Below, one piece after another: positions 40,493-49,071 of a DNA stretch of 55,949 nt. How positions within the stretch are numbered: position 1 is the first letter of the stretch; each line of letters opens with the position of its first letter. A program made the position numbers and the translations under genes. The DNA is from an uncultured Bacteroides sp. (GTDB taxonomy: Bacteria > Bacteroidota > Bacteroidia > Bacteroidales > Bacteroidaceae). The stretch lies in assembly GCA_902388495.1 (NCBI GenBank), contig CABMPP010000025.1, forward strand, positions 1-55,949. Reading direction: 5' to 3'. Under the pieces are notes generated by a model, which worked only from the letters and a program-made list of their open reading frames with translations, was not told where the DNA came from and searched no databases.

Positions 40493-41647
40493 TTATAATT
40501 GCGTTTCAATGCCTTGCAGCTTCCTTAAATAGATGCGTAGCAAGATGTCGGGTACATAATAGACCTCGTTTTCAACAGTAAGCAAGTCGGCTTCCAGTAA
40601 CTTGCGGGTAGCTGCCTGTACGGCACTCGCGGAGGTCAGCGAGTGGCTTTTGATGAAGGCAGCGCTCATTATCTTGCTTGCCTGTCCTTCGGCAGCTATG
40701 GCATAGAGCACTTCTTTTTGTCTTTCGGGAATGCGGGATAATAGTTGGCGGTAGCCGTCGGCGGCATCTTCGAGCATACTTTGAATGGTGCTGTACATCA
40801 GAGGTTCCGTGCATTCGCTTCCTTTCGTTGTGTTGATGAAAGCTTCGTGAAAAGCTTTTTGCATATAGTACGTATTTCCTTCGAAGAGCCGATAGGTGCG
40901 TAGTACTAAGTCATTGCCGATTGTCTTTTGGTAGGCGGCAAACCATTTCGTTACAAAAGGCACGTATTCTCCGGTGCTGATGGGATGAAGTTCCATCATG
41001 TCGGTGCTGTTGTAAAAAGGGCGTGCCGATGACTGGAACATTTCCGACACCAGGTGGCGCTCGCTTCCGGCAAAGATGAAATGGACATTCCCGAGATGCT
41101 GGATGTGGGAGCGGAGCAGAGCCTCTACGTTCTTTTCGGGATATTTGGTTATCTGCTGAAACTCGTCGAATGTCACGATACAAGGCTTATCGGCTTGTTC
41201 CAGGCATTGAAAGATTTCATTCAGTGTGAATTCGGGCATGGTGATATCTCCCAGTTCCAGACTGAAGGTGGGAGTGTAGTTTATGGGGTCGAAGCCAAAC
41301 TTGGCTTGTATGGATTTCAATCCTTGTGTCAGCATGGTCAGCATTTTCTGGCTTTGGCTGCGCAAAGTCTCGAATACGCATTGCCCGAAGGCGTATGTGA
41401 ATTCGCGCAGGCTGGAAGTATGAAGTATGTCAATGTAGAAAGTGTAGTATGCTTCGTTCATTTCCGGCTTGTCATAGCAGAAACGGACCAATTTGGATTT
41501 TCCCATGCGGCGGGGAGATATAAGACAGAGGTTACCGCTTTGGGTAACGGTGCGGATGAGGCGTTTCGATTCTTCCCGGCGGTCACAAAAGTATTCGGCG
41601 GGAATAGCTCCGGTGAGAATAAATGGATTCTTTTCTTTTTGAGTCAT
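40493..41647 (-). CDS. AAA ATPase of the archaeal-ATPase-like type
   Basis: Start MTQKEKNPFILTGAI at 41647 gives 384 residues. Walker A is LISPRRMGKSKLVRFC and Walker B CIVTFDEFQQITKYP; NVHFIFAGSERHLVSEMFQS is the sensor-I region. A winged-helix-like C-terminal domain (SRIPERQKEVLYAIAAEGQA, SAVQAATRKLLEADLLTVEN) is present. Such single-gene ATPases are multicopy in Bacteroides and their role is unknown. The family differs from the DUF4143 ATPase at 481: no endonuclease-like C-domain is visible. The -7 box TAGCTTTG is at 41669-41676. Confidence 0.85.
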   Translation of the reverse strand: MTQKEKNPFILTGAIPAEYFCDRREESKRLIRTVTQSGNLCLISPRRMGKSKLVRFCYDKPEMNEAYYTFYIDILHTSSLREFTYAFGQCVFETLRSQSQKMLTMLTQGLKSIQAKFGFDPINYTPTFSLELGDITMPEFTLNEIFQCLEQADKPCIVTFDEFQQITKYPEKNVEALLRSHIQHLGNVHFIFAGSERHLVSEMFQSSARPFYNSTDMMELHPISTGEYVPFVTKWFAAYQKTIGNDLVLRTYRLFEGNTYYMQKAFHEAFINTTKGSECTEPLMYSTIQSMLEDAADGYRQLLSRIPERQKEVLYAIAAEGQASKIMSAAFIKSHSLTSASAVQAATRKLLEADLLTVENEVYYVPDILLRIYLRKLQGIETQL

Positions 41648-41668
41648 GGCGTACATTCGTTAGATGTA

Positions 41669-41676
41669 CAAAGCTA
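41669..41676 (-). promoter_or_regulatory. -7 promoter box for the AAA ATPase gene
   Basis: TAGCTTTG on the minus strand, 22 bp upstream of the chosen start. Confidence 0.5.
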
Positions 41677-41842
41677 ATTATTTATTTCGTATTATACAAG
41701 TTGTATAATACAAATCGTATAATTTGTATTCAGGCAGCATCGGGGTGCTTTTATGCCGTTTGTCACCGGTTGCCTTCCCTTCGTCACTATAATTTGTCCG
41801 CTTTGCTTCCCTTCTCTACTTTTAAAACAAAAAACAGAGACT

Positions 41843-43984
41843 ATGTGTATAAAAGCATTTTGGGGAATCATCCTGTTAGGCATGCCCTTGGTTGGCAGGG
41901 CACAGCAGGACACTATTGCCGACCAGCGTTTAGGGGAAATCGTAGTAACCGCCAAGCTACCGTTGGTGGAAATGTCCGCCGGAAAGACCACTTACCGGAT
42001 GGATGCATCTATCACTCAAAGCACTGGCAGTCTTTATGATGTGCTTTCTTCTTTGCCGGGAGTGATGATCGACTCCAAAGGCGGCATCCTGCTGAATGGA
42101 AAGAGTGGGGTACAGGTCTTGATGGACGGCAAACCGACTTATCTTTCCGGTGAAGAACTGGTGAACTTGTTGCGTTCCACTCCTGCTACGAATGCCGATA
42201 AGATAGACCTTGTCACCCAACCCTCTGCGCGCTACGAAGCGGCAGGAAGTACAGGCATGATTGACATCCGTACCCGCAAGATAAAGCTGCGCGGCATGAA
42301 TCTTGCCTTGAACGGCAACGGTACTCTCGGTCGCTCGGGTGGTGGCGGATATGGCAGCGCTTTCATGAACCTGCGGCAGGATAAGTTTAATTTCTTTCTG
42401 ACCTATTCCTATTATCTGGGAAATCAGACGATAGATATGGACATCGACCGTGCCTTCAATGGAGATGAACGGATGTTACAAACTTCTTACCGGAGGCGGA
42501 GTACTTATTCGCATTATCTCCGTGGCGGTTGCGACTTTTACCTCAATCCGCGCACAGTATGGGGCGTATCGTTGAATGGCAACTTATCCGGCAGAACCGA
42601 AAATGCAACTATGCTTATCGAAACGCAAGGGGCGGGAAGACCGGAGACGACTGATGGGCATGTAGATTCTGATTGGAACAACTTCTCTGCCGGAACAAAT
42701 TTTATGCATCGTTTCGAGCAAGAGGGGGGCGAGGTCTCTGCTGCTTTTGACTATTTCAGCTATGACCGTTCGGAGCTCCAGCACATACATTATTCCAAAC
42801 CCGATACGTTGAAGGGAGATATGCAGGGACGCATCCATATCTATGCCGGACAGGCGGATGTGACTTATCCGTTGAACGAACAATGGAAGCTGCATGGCGG
42901 GGGCAAATCCGCTTTCGTCAAGATAGACAATGATGCCGGGTACCTGCGTCCGGTACCGTCGGGCTGGCAGGCGGATGGTTCGCTCGGCTCCCGTTTTGTT
43001 TACGATGAGAATATCAATGCCGCATACTTGCAAGCCGGTTATGAGCACCGTCACCTGAAGTTTTCGGCAGGATTGAGGTTGGAGCATACCCGTGTGCATG
43101 GCGAACTGAGCGGGAATACCGTGCAGCGCGATTCGTCGTTCACAACGAACTATGTACATCTGTTTCCCACCTGTTCCGTGCAGTATGGGCTGGAGGGTGG
43201 AAGTGCTTTTCAGTTTTCTTACAGCCGGCGCATTACCCGTCCCAATTACCAGGACTTGAATCCTTTTACCTATATCTTCGACGACTATACGCACGAAGGT
43301 GGTAATACCCGTCTGCGCCCGTCATTTTCGGACAACATCGAGCTGGCCTATGTACACCATGAATGGCTGCAAACCGTTCTTTTCTTCTCGCACACTGACG
43401 ATGCTATTATGAAAACCTATCAGGCTCAAGAAGACTTGCGTATTTATGTCACTCCCGAGAATCTTGCCTCCTATGTGCAGACCGGGCTGCGTATTCATGC
43501 CGCCAATCTTTCGCTGGCATCCTGGTGGAAGATGCACTTGACGGCTATCGGGCTCTATAACCGTTATCGTTGGACGGAGCAAGGTGAGAGGATGAGGAAC
43601 AGTCTGCTTACTCCCCTTGTCAGCAGCATGAACCAGTTTACGTTTACACGTACCTGGTCGGCAGAACTGTCCGCCAACTATCGGGGCAGGATGGCTTACG
43701 GGCAGGCTACCGTGCATCCGACATTGGAAGTAAATGCCGGTATTCAGAAAAAGATATTACGTGGCAAAGGGACTGTCGGCTTGTTTGCCAAAGATATTTT
43801 CGGAACCGCTAATGAACGGGTGGATGTACGGGCGGTTGGTACCAAGGCATATGTGGATTCGCATGGCGATAGCAGTCAGCGTGTGATAGGCATTGCTTTT
43901 TCGTGGCGTTTCCAAAAGGGGAGTGAAGTGAAAGAAAGCAGGCGGAAAAATGGGTTGGATGAGACAAAAAGAGTAAATTTGTAA
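41843..43984 (+). CDS. TonB-dependent-receptor-like outer-membrane beta-barrel protein (OMP_b-brl_3)
   Basis: Start MCIKAFWGIILLGMPLVGRA at 41843 gives 713 residues with a signal peptide cleaved after GRA. A short plug-like domain follows (GEIVVTAKLPLVEMSAGKTT, YDVLSSLPGVMIDSKGGILL, VQVLMDGKPTYLSGEEL) and then a large barrel rich in alternating strands, ending FSWRFQKGS and a charged tail. There is no CarboxypepD-like domain before the plug, unlike SusC. It is 5 bp upstream of a sensor kinase and response regulator, an association that suggests peptide or metal-complex uptake tied to sensing. Confidence 0.88.
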   Translation: MCIKAFWGIILLGMPLVGRAQQDTIADQRLGEIVVTAKLPLVEMSAGKTTYRMDASITQSTGSLYDVLSSLPGVMIDSKGGILLNGKSGVQVLMDGKPTYLSGEELVNLLRSTPATNADKIDLVTQPSARYEAAGSTGMIDIRTRKIKLRGMNLALNGNGTLGRSGGGGYGSAFMNLRQDKFNFFLTYSYYLGNQTIDMDIDRAFNGDERMLQTSYRRRSTYSHYLRGGCDFYLNPRTVWGVSLNGNLSGRTENATMLIETQGAGRPETTDGHVDSDWNNFSAGTNFMHRFEQEGGEVSAAFDYFSYDRSELQHIHYSKPDTLKGDMQGRIHIYAGQADVTYPLNEQWKLHGGGKSAFVKIDNDAGYLRPVPSGWQADGSLGSRFVYDENINAAYLQAGYEHRHLKFSAGLRLEHTRVHGELSGNTVQRDSSFTTNYVHLFPTCSVQYGLEGGSAFQFSYSRRITRPNYQDLNPFTYIFDDYTHEGGNTRLRPSFSDNIELAYVHHEWLQTVLFFSHTDDAIMKTYQAQEDLRIYVTPENLASYVQTGLRIHAANLSLASWWKMHLTAIGLYNRYRWTEQGERMRNSLLTPLVSSMNQFTFTRTWSAELSANYRGRMAYGQATVHPTLEVNAGIQKKILRGKGTVGLFAKDIFGTANERVDVRAVGTKAYVDSHGDSSQRVIGIAFSWRFQKGSEVKESRRKNGLDETKRVNL

Positions 43985-43989
43985 TTACT

Positions 43990-45003
43990 ATGAACAGAAA
44001 TTGGAGTAAATGGCTGGTGCCGGCAGGGTTCGGCGTAATTCTTTTCTTATGTGTTCGCGTGGCAAATGATATTCCGAAACGTGAATTCTACTGGGAAGGG
44101 AATGCCTTGGATTTCATGTTGAAAGACGTGCTGACCGTGCTTGTGGTATCTTATCCGGCAGTGTTTGCCTTGAAACGCTGGCTTCACATATGCCGGCGGA
44201 AGAGGTTGCCATGGTGGAGAGAGTATGGAGCGATTGTTTTGGGTACTCCGTTCTGGTGCCTTGTGACGATGTGGATTATCCGGCTGTTGATGGGTGTGGA
44301 ACTTGATCTCTACGATGTCCCTATTCCAATGGTGGTTGCAGTCTTGCTGTCCGGTTTCTTTTATGGATTTCTGCGCAATCAGCTGATACAAAAGGAGAAC
44401 GAAGCCCAGCGCCTGCAATTGGAGAAGATAAAGAACGACCAGCTTCAAACGGAGTTGAAGTTCCTGAAAGCGCAGTACCATCCGCACTTTCTCTTCAATG
44501 TGCTCAATACGGTGTATTTTCAGATAGACGAAAAGAACGAAGCGCCGCGGCGTACGCTGGAACAGCTGTCGGACTTGCTTCGTTACCAACTGTATAACGA
44601 TGGTGAAAAAGTACGGGTGCGTGTCGAAGCCGACTACCTGAAGCAATACATCAGTCTTTGTAAGCTCCGTGCTACGAAACGCTTGCAGTTGCAGGTACAC
44701 TTCGACGAGATACCGGAAGAATGCGAGATCTATCCGTTGCTGTTTGTACCGTTGGTGGAGAATGCTTTCAAGTATGTAGGTGGGGAGTACTTTATTACCA
44801 TAGAGCTGAGGCTGAAAGATGACGAATTGCACTTCTTTGTCGAGAACTCCGTTCCGGAATCGGTGATGCAACCGAAAAAGAAACAAGGTATCGGCATCGA
44901 GAACCTGAAGCGTCGGTTGGAGTTGCTTTATCTCGGGCGCTATACACTGGATATTAATAAGGAAGAGACATTGTTTACGGTGAAACTTATGATAAAATTA
45001 TAG
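43990..45003 (+). CDS. LytS/YehU-type sensor histidine kinase
   Basis: This 337-residue protein has four N-terminal transmembrane segments (about residues 8-160), a coiled linker (LQLEKIKNDQLQTELKFLKA) and a His_kinase domain with YHPHFLFNVLNTVYF carrying the phospho-accepting His. The ATPase part has PLLFVPLVENAFKYVGG and GIGIENLKRRLELLY. There is no periplasmic sensor domain, so it probably senses through its membrane part. It is 5 bp after the barrel gene and 1 bp before the response regulator. Confidence 0.93.
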   Translation: MNRNWSKWLVPAGFGVILFLCVRVANDIPKREFYWEGNALDFMLKDVLTVLVVSYPAVFALKRWLHICRRKRLPWWREYGAIVLGTPFWCLVTMWIIRLLMGVELDLYDVPIPMVVAVLLSGFFYGFLRNQLIQKENEAQRLQLEKIKNDQLQTELKFLKAQYHPHFLFNVLNTVYFQIDEKNEAPRRTLEQLSDLLRYQLYNDGEKVRVRVEADYLKQYISLCKLRATKRLQLQVHFDEIPEECEIYPLLFVPLVENAFKYVGGEYFITIELRLKDDELHFFVENSVPESVMQPKKKQGIGIENLKRRLELLYLGRYTLDINKEETLFTVKLMIKL

Positions 45004-45004
45004 C

Positions 45005-45706
45005 ATGATGCAGATAAAATGTGTGATAACCGACGATGAACCTACCGCTTGCGAAGGGTTGCGGCGTTACGTGGAGAAAGTGGATTTCCTGACCCTGACG
45101 GCAGTGTGCGAAGACGCAATGCAACTGAATACCCTTTTGCAGACCGAACAGCCGGATTTGTTGTTCCTGGACATCGAGATGCCTTATCTTTCCGGGCTCG
45201 AGTTGCTGGCATCCCTCGCTCATTCGCCGCACGTCATTATCACCTCTGCCTACGAACAGTATGCACTGAAAGGTTATGAACTCGATGTGGCGGATTATCT
45301 GCTGAAGCCGTTTTCGTTCGACCGCTTTCTGAAAGCAGTGAACAAGGTACACAGCCTGCTGCTGCAAGAGGATCGGCAGGAGGAGAATACAGATTTCATC
45401 TTTGTCCGCTCCGACCGACAGATGCATAAGGTGCATCTCAAAGACATCCTCGTGGTAGAGGGTTTGGAGAATTATGTCTGCATTTATACGGAGAGTGCGA
45501 AGCTATTGGTGCGCTCCACCATGAAGCATATGATAGAAGCGCTCCCCAAAGGACTCTTCCTGCAAGTACACAAATCCTACCTTATTAATCTGAATAAGAT
45601 TGATATGATAGACGGTAATCAAATCATAGTCAGGCAGCATACCATCCCCGTGGCCCGTAACTTCCGCGAAGAGGTGTTTGCGCGGATATTGAAGAATACG
45701 TTGTAA
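45005..45706 (+). CDS. LytTR-family response regulator
   Basis: This 233-residue protein has a receiver domain (CVITDDEPTACEGLRRYVEK, phospho-Asp in LLFLDIEMPYLSG, Lys in YLLKPFSFDRFL) and a LytTR DNA-binding domain (FIFVRSDRQMHKVHLKDILV, YVCIYTESAKLLVRSTMKHM, FLQVHKSYLINLNKIDMIDG). It forms a two-component pair with the kinase 1 bp upstream. Regulated targets probably include the barrel gene of the same operon. A second ATG at 45008 is an alternative start. Confidence 0.94.
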   Translation: MMQIKCVITDDEPTACEGLRRYVEKVDFLTLTAVCEDAMQLNTLLQTEQPDLLFLDIEMPYLSGLELLASLAHSPHVIITSAYEQYALKGYELDVADYLLKPFSFDRFLKAVNKVHSLLLQEDRQEENTDFIFVRSDRQMHKVHLKDILVVEGLENYVCIYTESAKLLVRSTMKHMIEALPKGLFLQVHKSYLINLNKIDMIDGNQIIVRQHTIPVARNFREEVFARILKNTL

Positions 45707-45796
45707 GGGTTTCATAAGCTTGCAAGGTTTTTATTTATTAGTTAAGCTTGCAAAGTCTTATTTATCAGCTAAGCCTGTAAGGCTTACATCTATCAG

Positions 45797-46319
45797 CCCA
45801 GGGCAACGCCCTGGGTTTAAACCACCTCACTATCTTACGCCCTGAAAGGGCAAAATCCTATGTCTACAAATATTCTTCCTTATATTCTACTTGATAACTC
45901 TTTAAGAACTCAAGAAGTTCTTCTCTAAATGATTTTTTGGTATGATGCTCCTGTTGGTTTTGGATATAATTTCTTACTGCATCTAACTTTGACTGGCTGA
46001 CAGAGAATGCCGCATATCCATTTTGCCAGGCAAAGTATTGTTTTTGGGGGTATTTGTTCTTTATCCATTTTGAAGAACTTCTTTTTATCTCTTGTAATAG
46101 CATAGAGATGGAGACAGTGCTTGCAAGTTCGCAAAGGATATGAATATGATTGGGCGTACCACCTACGACGATACTTTTGCATAAATTGTGGTTGATAATT
46201 CCTCCTATATAACAATGTATCTCATTCAGGTCATTTGCCGGTAGTATGATGATGATTAGATTTTGCCCTTTCAGGGCGTAAGATGGTAAGATACAATCAA
46301 CCCGGGGCGATGCCCCGGG
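45797..46319. repeat. palindrome array C surrounding a RAYT remnant
   Basis: In order: cccagggc-aac-gccctggg (45797-45815), gccctgaaagggc (45839-45851), the transposase remnant, the inverse gccctttcagggc (46265-46277), and cccggggc-gat-gccccggg (46301-46319). Weaker aagcttgcaagg/aaggctttcagcctt stems lie outside on both sides (from about 45718 and to about 46350). The order repeats that of array B at 20766-21066 with a gene inserted at the symmetry centre. Most of the 849-bp gap between the response regulator and serS is this array plus the 24-bp repeats that follow. Confidence 0.88.
45864..46262 (-). pseudogene. IS200-like/RAYT Y1 transposase, 5'-truncated
   Basis: Translating back from the stop at 45864 gives the body of a Y1_Tnp/REP-associated transposase: NEIHCYIGGIINHNLCKSI, VVGGTPNHIHILCELAS with the HUH-type HIH, SSKWIKNKYPQKQYFAWQNG, then VRNYIQNQQEHHTKKSF with the catalytic Tyr. 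The frame has no ATG before residue 53 of this stretch, and the expected first strand (about 20 residues) is replaced by repeat sequence. Catalytic residues are kept while the start is lost. It may still be made from a non-ATG codon, but is best read as a recent remnant. It lies exactly between inverted palindromes. Confidence 0.75.
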
Positions 46320-46352
46320 TTGATAGATATAAGGCTTTCAGCCTTAGAAGCC

Positions 46353-46546
46353 ATAAGTTTCTTAATAAGAGCTTCACCTAAGAAGTCAATAAATCTTTTG
46401 CCTAAGAAGTCAATAAATCCTTCGCCTAAGAAGTCAATAAGCCTTTTGTCTTAGAAGTCAATAAACTTTTTGCTTTAGAGGTTAATAAATATTTAACCTT
46501 AGAAGCTAATAGATATTCAGTCTTAATAAGGTAATAAGCTTTCAGC
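46353..46546. repeat. 24-bp degenerate tandem repeat upstream of the serS 3' end
   Basis: About eight copies based on cctaagaagtcaataaatct plus tttg, with clear units starting at 46377, 46401, 46425 and 46449. Later units drift and vary by one base. Each keeps an agaagtcaataa-like core. Contiguous units and no spacers rule out CRISPR. The style is like the 22-bp array at 37575-37697 but the sequence differs. Confidence 0.8.
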
Positions 46547-46554
46547 TTTAATGC

Positions 46555-47829
46555 TTAGTCGATCATCTCAAATCCCGTATACGGCACCAGCGCCTTTGGG
46601 ATGCGGATGCCTTCCGGTGTCTGGTTATTTTCCAGCAATGCGGCAACAATGCGTGGCAGCGCCAATGCAGAACCGTTCAGCGTATGGCAAAGCTCGGTTT
46701 TCTTCTCTGCCGTGCGGTAGCGGCACTTCAGACGATTGGCTTGATAAGTGTCGAAGTTGGATACGGAGCTTACTTCCAGCCAGCGCTTCTGCGCTTCGGA
46801 ATAAACCTCGAAGTCGAAGCAAAGGGCAGCCGTAAAACTCATGTCACCACCACAAAGACGGAGGATGCGGTAGGGGAGTTCCAACTTCTGGAGCAATCTT
46901 TCTACATGGTCCAGCATTTCCTGGTGAGACTGCTTGCTGTGTTCCGGCTTGTCGATACGCACAAGCTCCACTTTGGAGAACTCGTGCAGACGGTTCAGTC
47001 CGCGTACATCCTTGCCGTAGGAACCGGCTTCGCGACGGAAACACTGAGTATAAGCACAGTTCTTGATTGGAAGCTGCTTTTCGTCCAAGATAACATCGCG
47101 ATAGATGTTTGTTACAGGTACTTCGGCAGTCGGAATCAAGTATAAATCGTCTACTTCGCAATGGTACATCTGTCCTTCTTTGTCGGGCAGTTGTCCCGTG
47201 CCGTAGCCGGAAGCGGCATTTACCACTGTAGGAGGCATTATCTCCATATAGCCGGATTTGCGGGCTTCGTCCAGGAAGAAGTTGATGAGTGCACGTTGCA
47301 GTTGCGCGCCTTTACCTTTATATACGGGGAAACCTGCACCGGTGATTTTCACACCCAAGTCGAAGTCTATCAAATCGTATTTCTTGGTCAGTTCCCAGTG
47401 GGGCAGGGCATCTTTGGGCAGTTCAGTTTCCATGCCGCCCATCTTCTCTACCACGTTGTCTTCGGCGCCTACTCCTTCGGGCACGCTGTCATAAGGAACG
47501 TTGGGGATGGTATAGAGCAGGTTTTGCATGTCTTCGGCTGCCTGGTCCATGTCGGCCTGGAGGCCTTTATTGGCTTCTTTCAGTTCGGCTACACGGTTCT
47601 TGGCGGCTTCTGCCTCCTCTTTCTTGCCTTCTTTCATCAGTTGGCCGATGGATTTGGAAAGCAAATTCACCTCAGCGAGGTTTTTATCTAATAAAGTTTG
47701 GGTGCTACGTCGTTTGTCGTTGGCTTCAAGTACTTGGCCGATGGTTTCCTGGGCATTCTTGAAGTGCTTCTTCTCCAGACCGCGGATCACCGCGTCGGTG
47801 TTTTCTGTAATTTGTTTGATAGTAAGCAT
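46555..47829 (-). CDS. serS: seryl-tRNA synthetase
   Basis: This 424-residue protein has the normal length. The N-terminal helical arm is the tRNA-binding coiled coil (KRRSTQTLLDKNLAEVNLLS, EAEAAKNRVAELKEANKGLQ). The catalytic domain has class II motifs: motif 2 NCAYTQCFRREAGSYGKDVR and motif 3 LNGSALALPRIVAALLENNQ. It charges tRNA-Ser with serine. It is monocistronic with its promoter at 47865-47872. Confidence 0.98.
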   Translation of the reverse strand: MLTIKQITENTDAVIRGLEKKHFKNAQETIGQVLEANDKRRSTQTLLDKNLAEVNLLSKSIGQLMKEGKKEEAEAAKNRVAELKEANKGLQADMDQAAEDMQNLLYTIPNVPYDSVPEGVGAEDNVVEKMGGMETELPKDALPHWELTKKYDLIDFDLGVKITGAGFPVYKGKGAQLQRALINFFLDEARKSGYMEIMPPTVVNAASGYGTGQLPDKEGQMYHCEVDDLYLIPTAEVPVTNIYRDVILDEKQLPIKNCAYTQCFRREAGSYGKDVRGLNRLHEFSKVELVRIDKPEHSKQSHQEMLDHVERLLQKLELPYRILRLCGGDMSFTAALCFDFEVYSEAQKRWLEVSSVSNFDTYQANRLKCRYRTAEKKTELCHTLNGSALALPRIVAALLENNQTPEGIRIPKALVPYTGFEMID

Positions 47830-47864
47830 ATCTTATACTTGTTTTTATGATTCTTAAAGTGCTG

Positions 47865-47872
47865 CAAAGATA
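47865..47872 (-). promoter_or_regulatory. -7 promoter box for serS
   Basis: TATCTTTG on the minus strand, 36 bp upstream of the serS start codon. Confidence 0.6.
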
Positions 47873-48000
47873 GAGAAAATGCTTCTTATTGCATGAAATT
47901 ATGCGGAAAACGTATAATAAACAAGATAAAATATATGAATATGCCTTTTTGAGAGGCAAATAAAGTTCGGTAATGGCTTGACGGTTATTAATTAATAACC

Positions 48001-48008
48001 TATCTTTG
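48001..48008 (+). promoter_or_regulatory. -7 promoter box for the DUF4160/DUF2442 pair
   Basis: TATCTTTG, followed by a good RBS (aaggag) at 48021 and ATG at 48035. Confidence 0.65.
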
Positions 48009-48034
48009 TGATAAGATTAAAAGGAGAAAAGAAC

Positions 48035-48304
48035 ATGCCGCTACTATTTATATTTTTCGGACTTCGCTTTATGTTTTACTCTAATGATCATGAACCCATT
48101 CATGTTCATGTCGTTAAAGGAAAAGGAAAGGTGAAGGAGAATGCCAAGTTTAATATTGAACCGGAAGTTGTTTTAGTTGAAAACAATGGCCTTCAGCCGA
48201 ATGAGATCAAGATGGCCGAAATGGTTATAGAAGAAAACAAAGAACTGATTGCCGAAAGATGGAATGAGTTTTTTAATAAGAATAAGAAAACGGAGGTATT
48301 ATGA
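48035..48304 (+). CDS. DUF4160 protein, probable TA partner
   Basis: Start MPLLFIFFGLRFMFYSNDHE at 48035 (RBS aaggag 8 bp before) gives 89 residues. NDHEPIHVHV is the DUF4160 core. Proteins of this family pair with DUF2442 proteins in putative toxin-antitoxin operons. The stop overlaps the next start by 4 bp (ATGA). Which partner is toxic is unknown. Confidence 0.85.
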   Translation: MPLLFIFFGLRFMFYSNDHEPIHVHVVKGKGKVKENAKFNIEPEVVLVENNGLQPNEIKMAEMVIEENKELIAERWNEFFNKNKKTEVL

Positions 48305-48717
48305 AAGTAGATGTTACAAAAGTATGGGTAGACGAACATTATGTGCATATACTCACTGCTGATGGTATCGAACGCAAAGAAGCGATAGATAATTATGAGC
48401 GTCTTCGCCTCGCTACCCCTGAACAGTTGCGGAATTTTGAAACTGACAACATCGGTGTTCATTGGTCGGAACTTGATGAAGACTTGAGCTATGAGGGCTT
48501 TTTTAAGGCAGATTCGATGGAAGGTAAAACGGAACTGTATGCCCTGTTTAAAAGATTTCCACAGATTAATGTTGCAGGAATAGCGCGTAACCTTGGAATA
48601 AAGCAGAGTCTTATGGCGGCATATATCTGTGGAACAAAGAAGCCGTCCAAAGCTCGGAGAGATGAAATCATTAATGAACTTCACTCTTTAGGAAAAGCAT
48701 TACTGGAAATAGCATGA
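48301..48717 (+). CDS. DUF2442 protein with C-terminal HTH
   Basis: This 138-residue protein has an N-terminal DUF2442 domain (YVHILTADGIERKEAIDNYE, RLATPEQLRNFETDNIGVHW, LDEDLSYEGFF) and an XRE-like HTH tail (FPQINVAGIARNLGIKQSLM, YICGTKKPSKARRDEIINEL). The HTH suggests it is the DNA-binding antitoxin/autorepressor of the pair. Translationally coupled to the DUF4160 gene. A strong terminator follows. Confidence 0.85.
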   Translation: MKVDVTKVWVDEHYVHILTADGIERKEAIDNYERLRLATPEQLRNFETDNIGVHWSELDEDLSYEGFFKADSMEGKTELYALFKRFPQINVAGIARNLGIKQSLMAAYICGTKKPSKARRDEIINELHSLGKALLEIA

Positions 48718-48721
48718 AAAA

Positions 48722-48762
48722 AAGAAAGGGATGCAACTTCGTGGATTGCATCCCTTTTTCTT
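48722..48762. terminator. bidirectional terminator between DUF2442 and rpmA
   Basis: aagaaagggatgcaa pairs with ttgcatccc-tttttctt around a short loop; lies between convergent genes. Confidence 0.88.
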
Positions 48763-48779
48763 ATTTCTTGTTCGGAAAC

Positions 48780-49049
48780 TTACGCTTCTGTCTTTTCAGC
48801 AGGAATAACTGAGATAGAACGTCTATCTGCCTTACCTACTTTGAACTGTACAGTTCCGTCTACCAAAGCGAAAAGAGTGTGGTCTTTACCCATACCGATG
48901 TTGTTGCCCGGATGGAATTCAGTACCTCTTTGACGAACGATGATGTTGCCTGCCTTGCAAGCTTCGCCACCAAATATCTTAACGCCTAATCTCTTACTCT
49001 GTGATTCGCGGCCGTTCTTAGAACTACCGACACCTTTTTTATGTGCCAT
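48780..49049 (-). CDS. rpmA: 50S ribosomal protein L27
   Basis: This 89-residue protein starts [20 protein letters not shown] and has the L27 signature [20 protein letters not shown]. There is no N-terminal extension needing cleavage, unlike Firmicutes L27. It is 22 bp downstream of rplU, the standard L21-L27 order. Confidence 0.98.
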   Translation of the reverse strand: MAHKKGVGSSKNGRESQSKRLGVKIFGGEACKAGNIIVRQRGTEFHPGNNIGMGKDHTLFALVDGTVQFKVGKADRRSISVIPAEKTEA

Positions 49050-49071
49050 TTCTTCTTACTTTTTTAATTGA

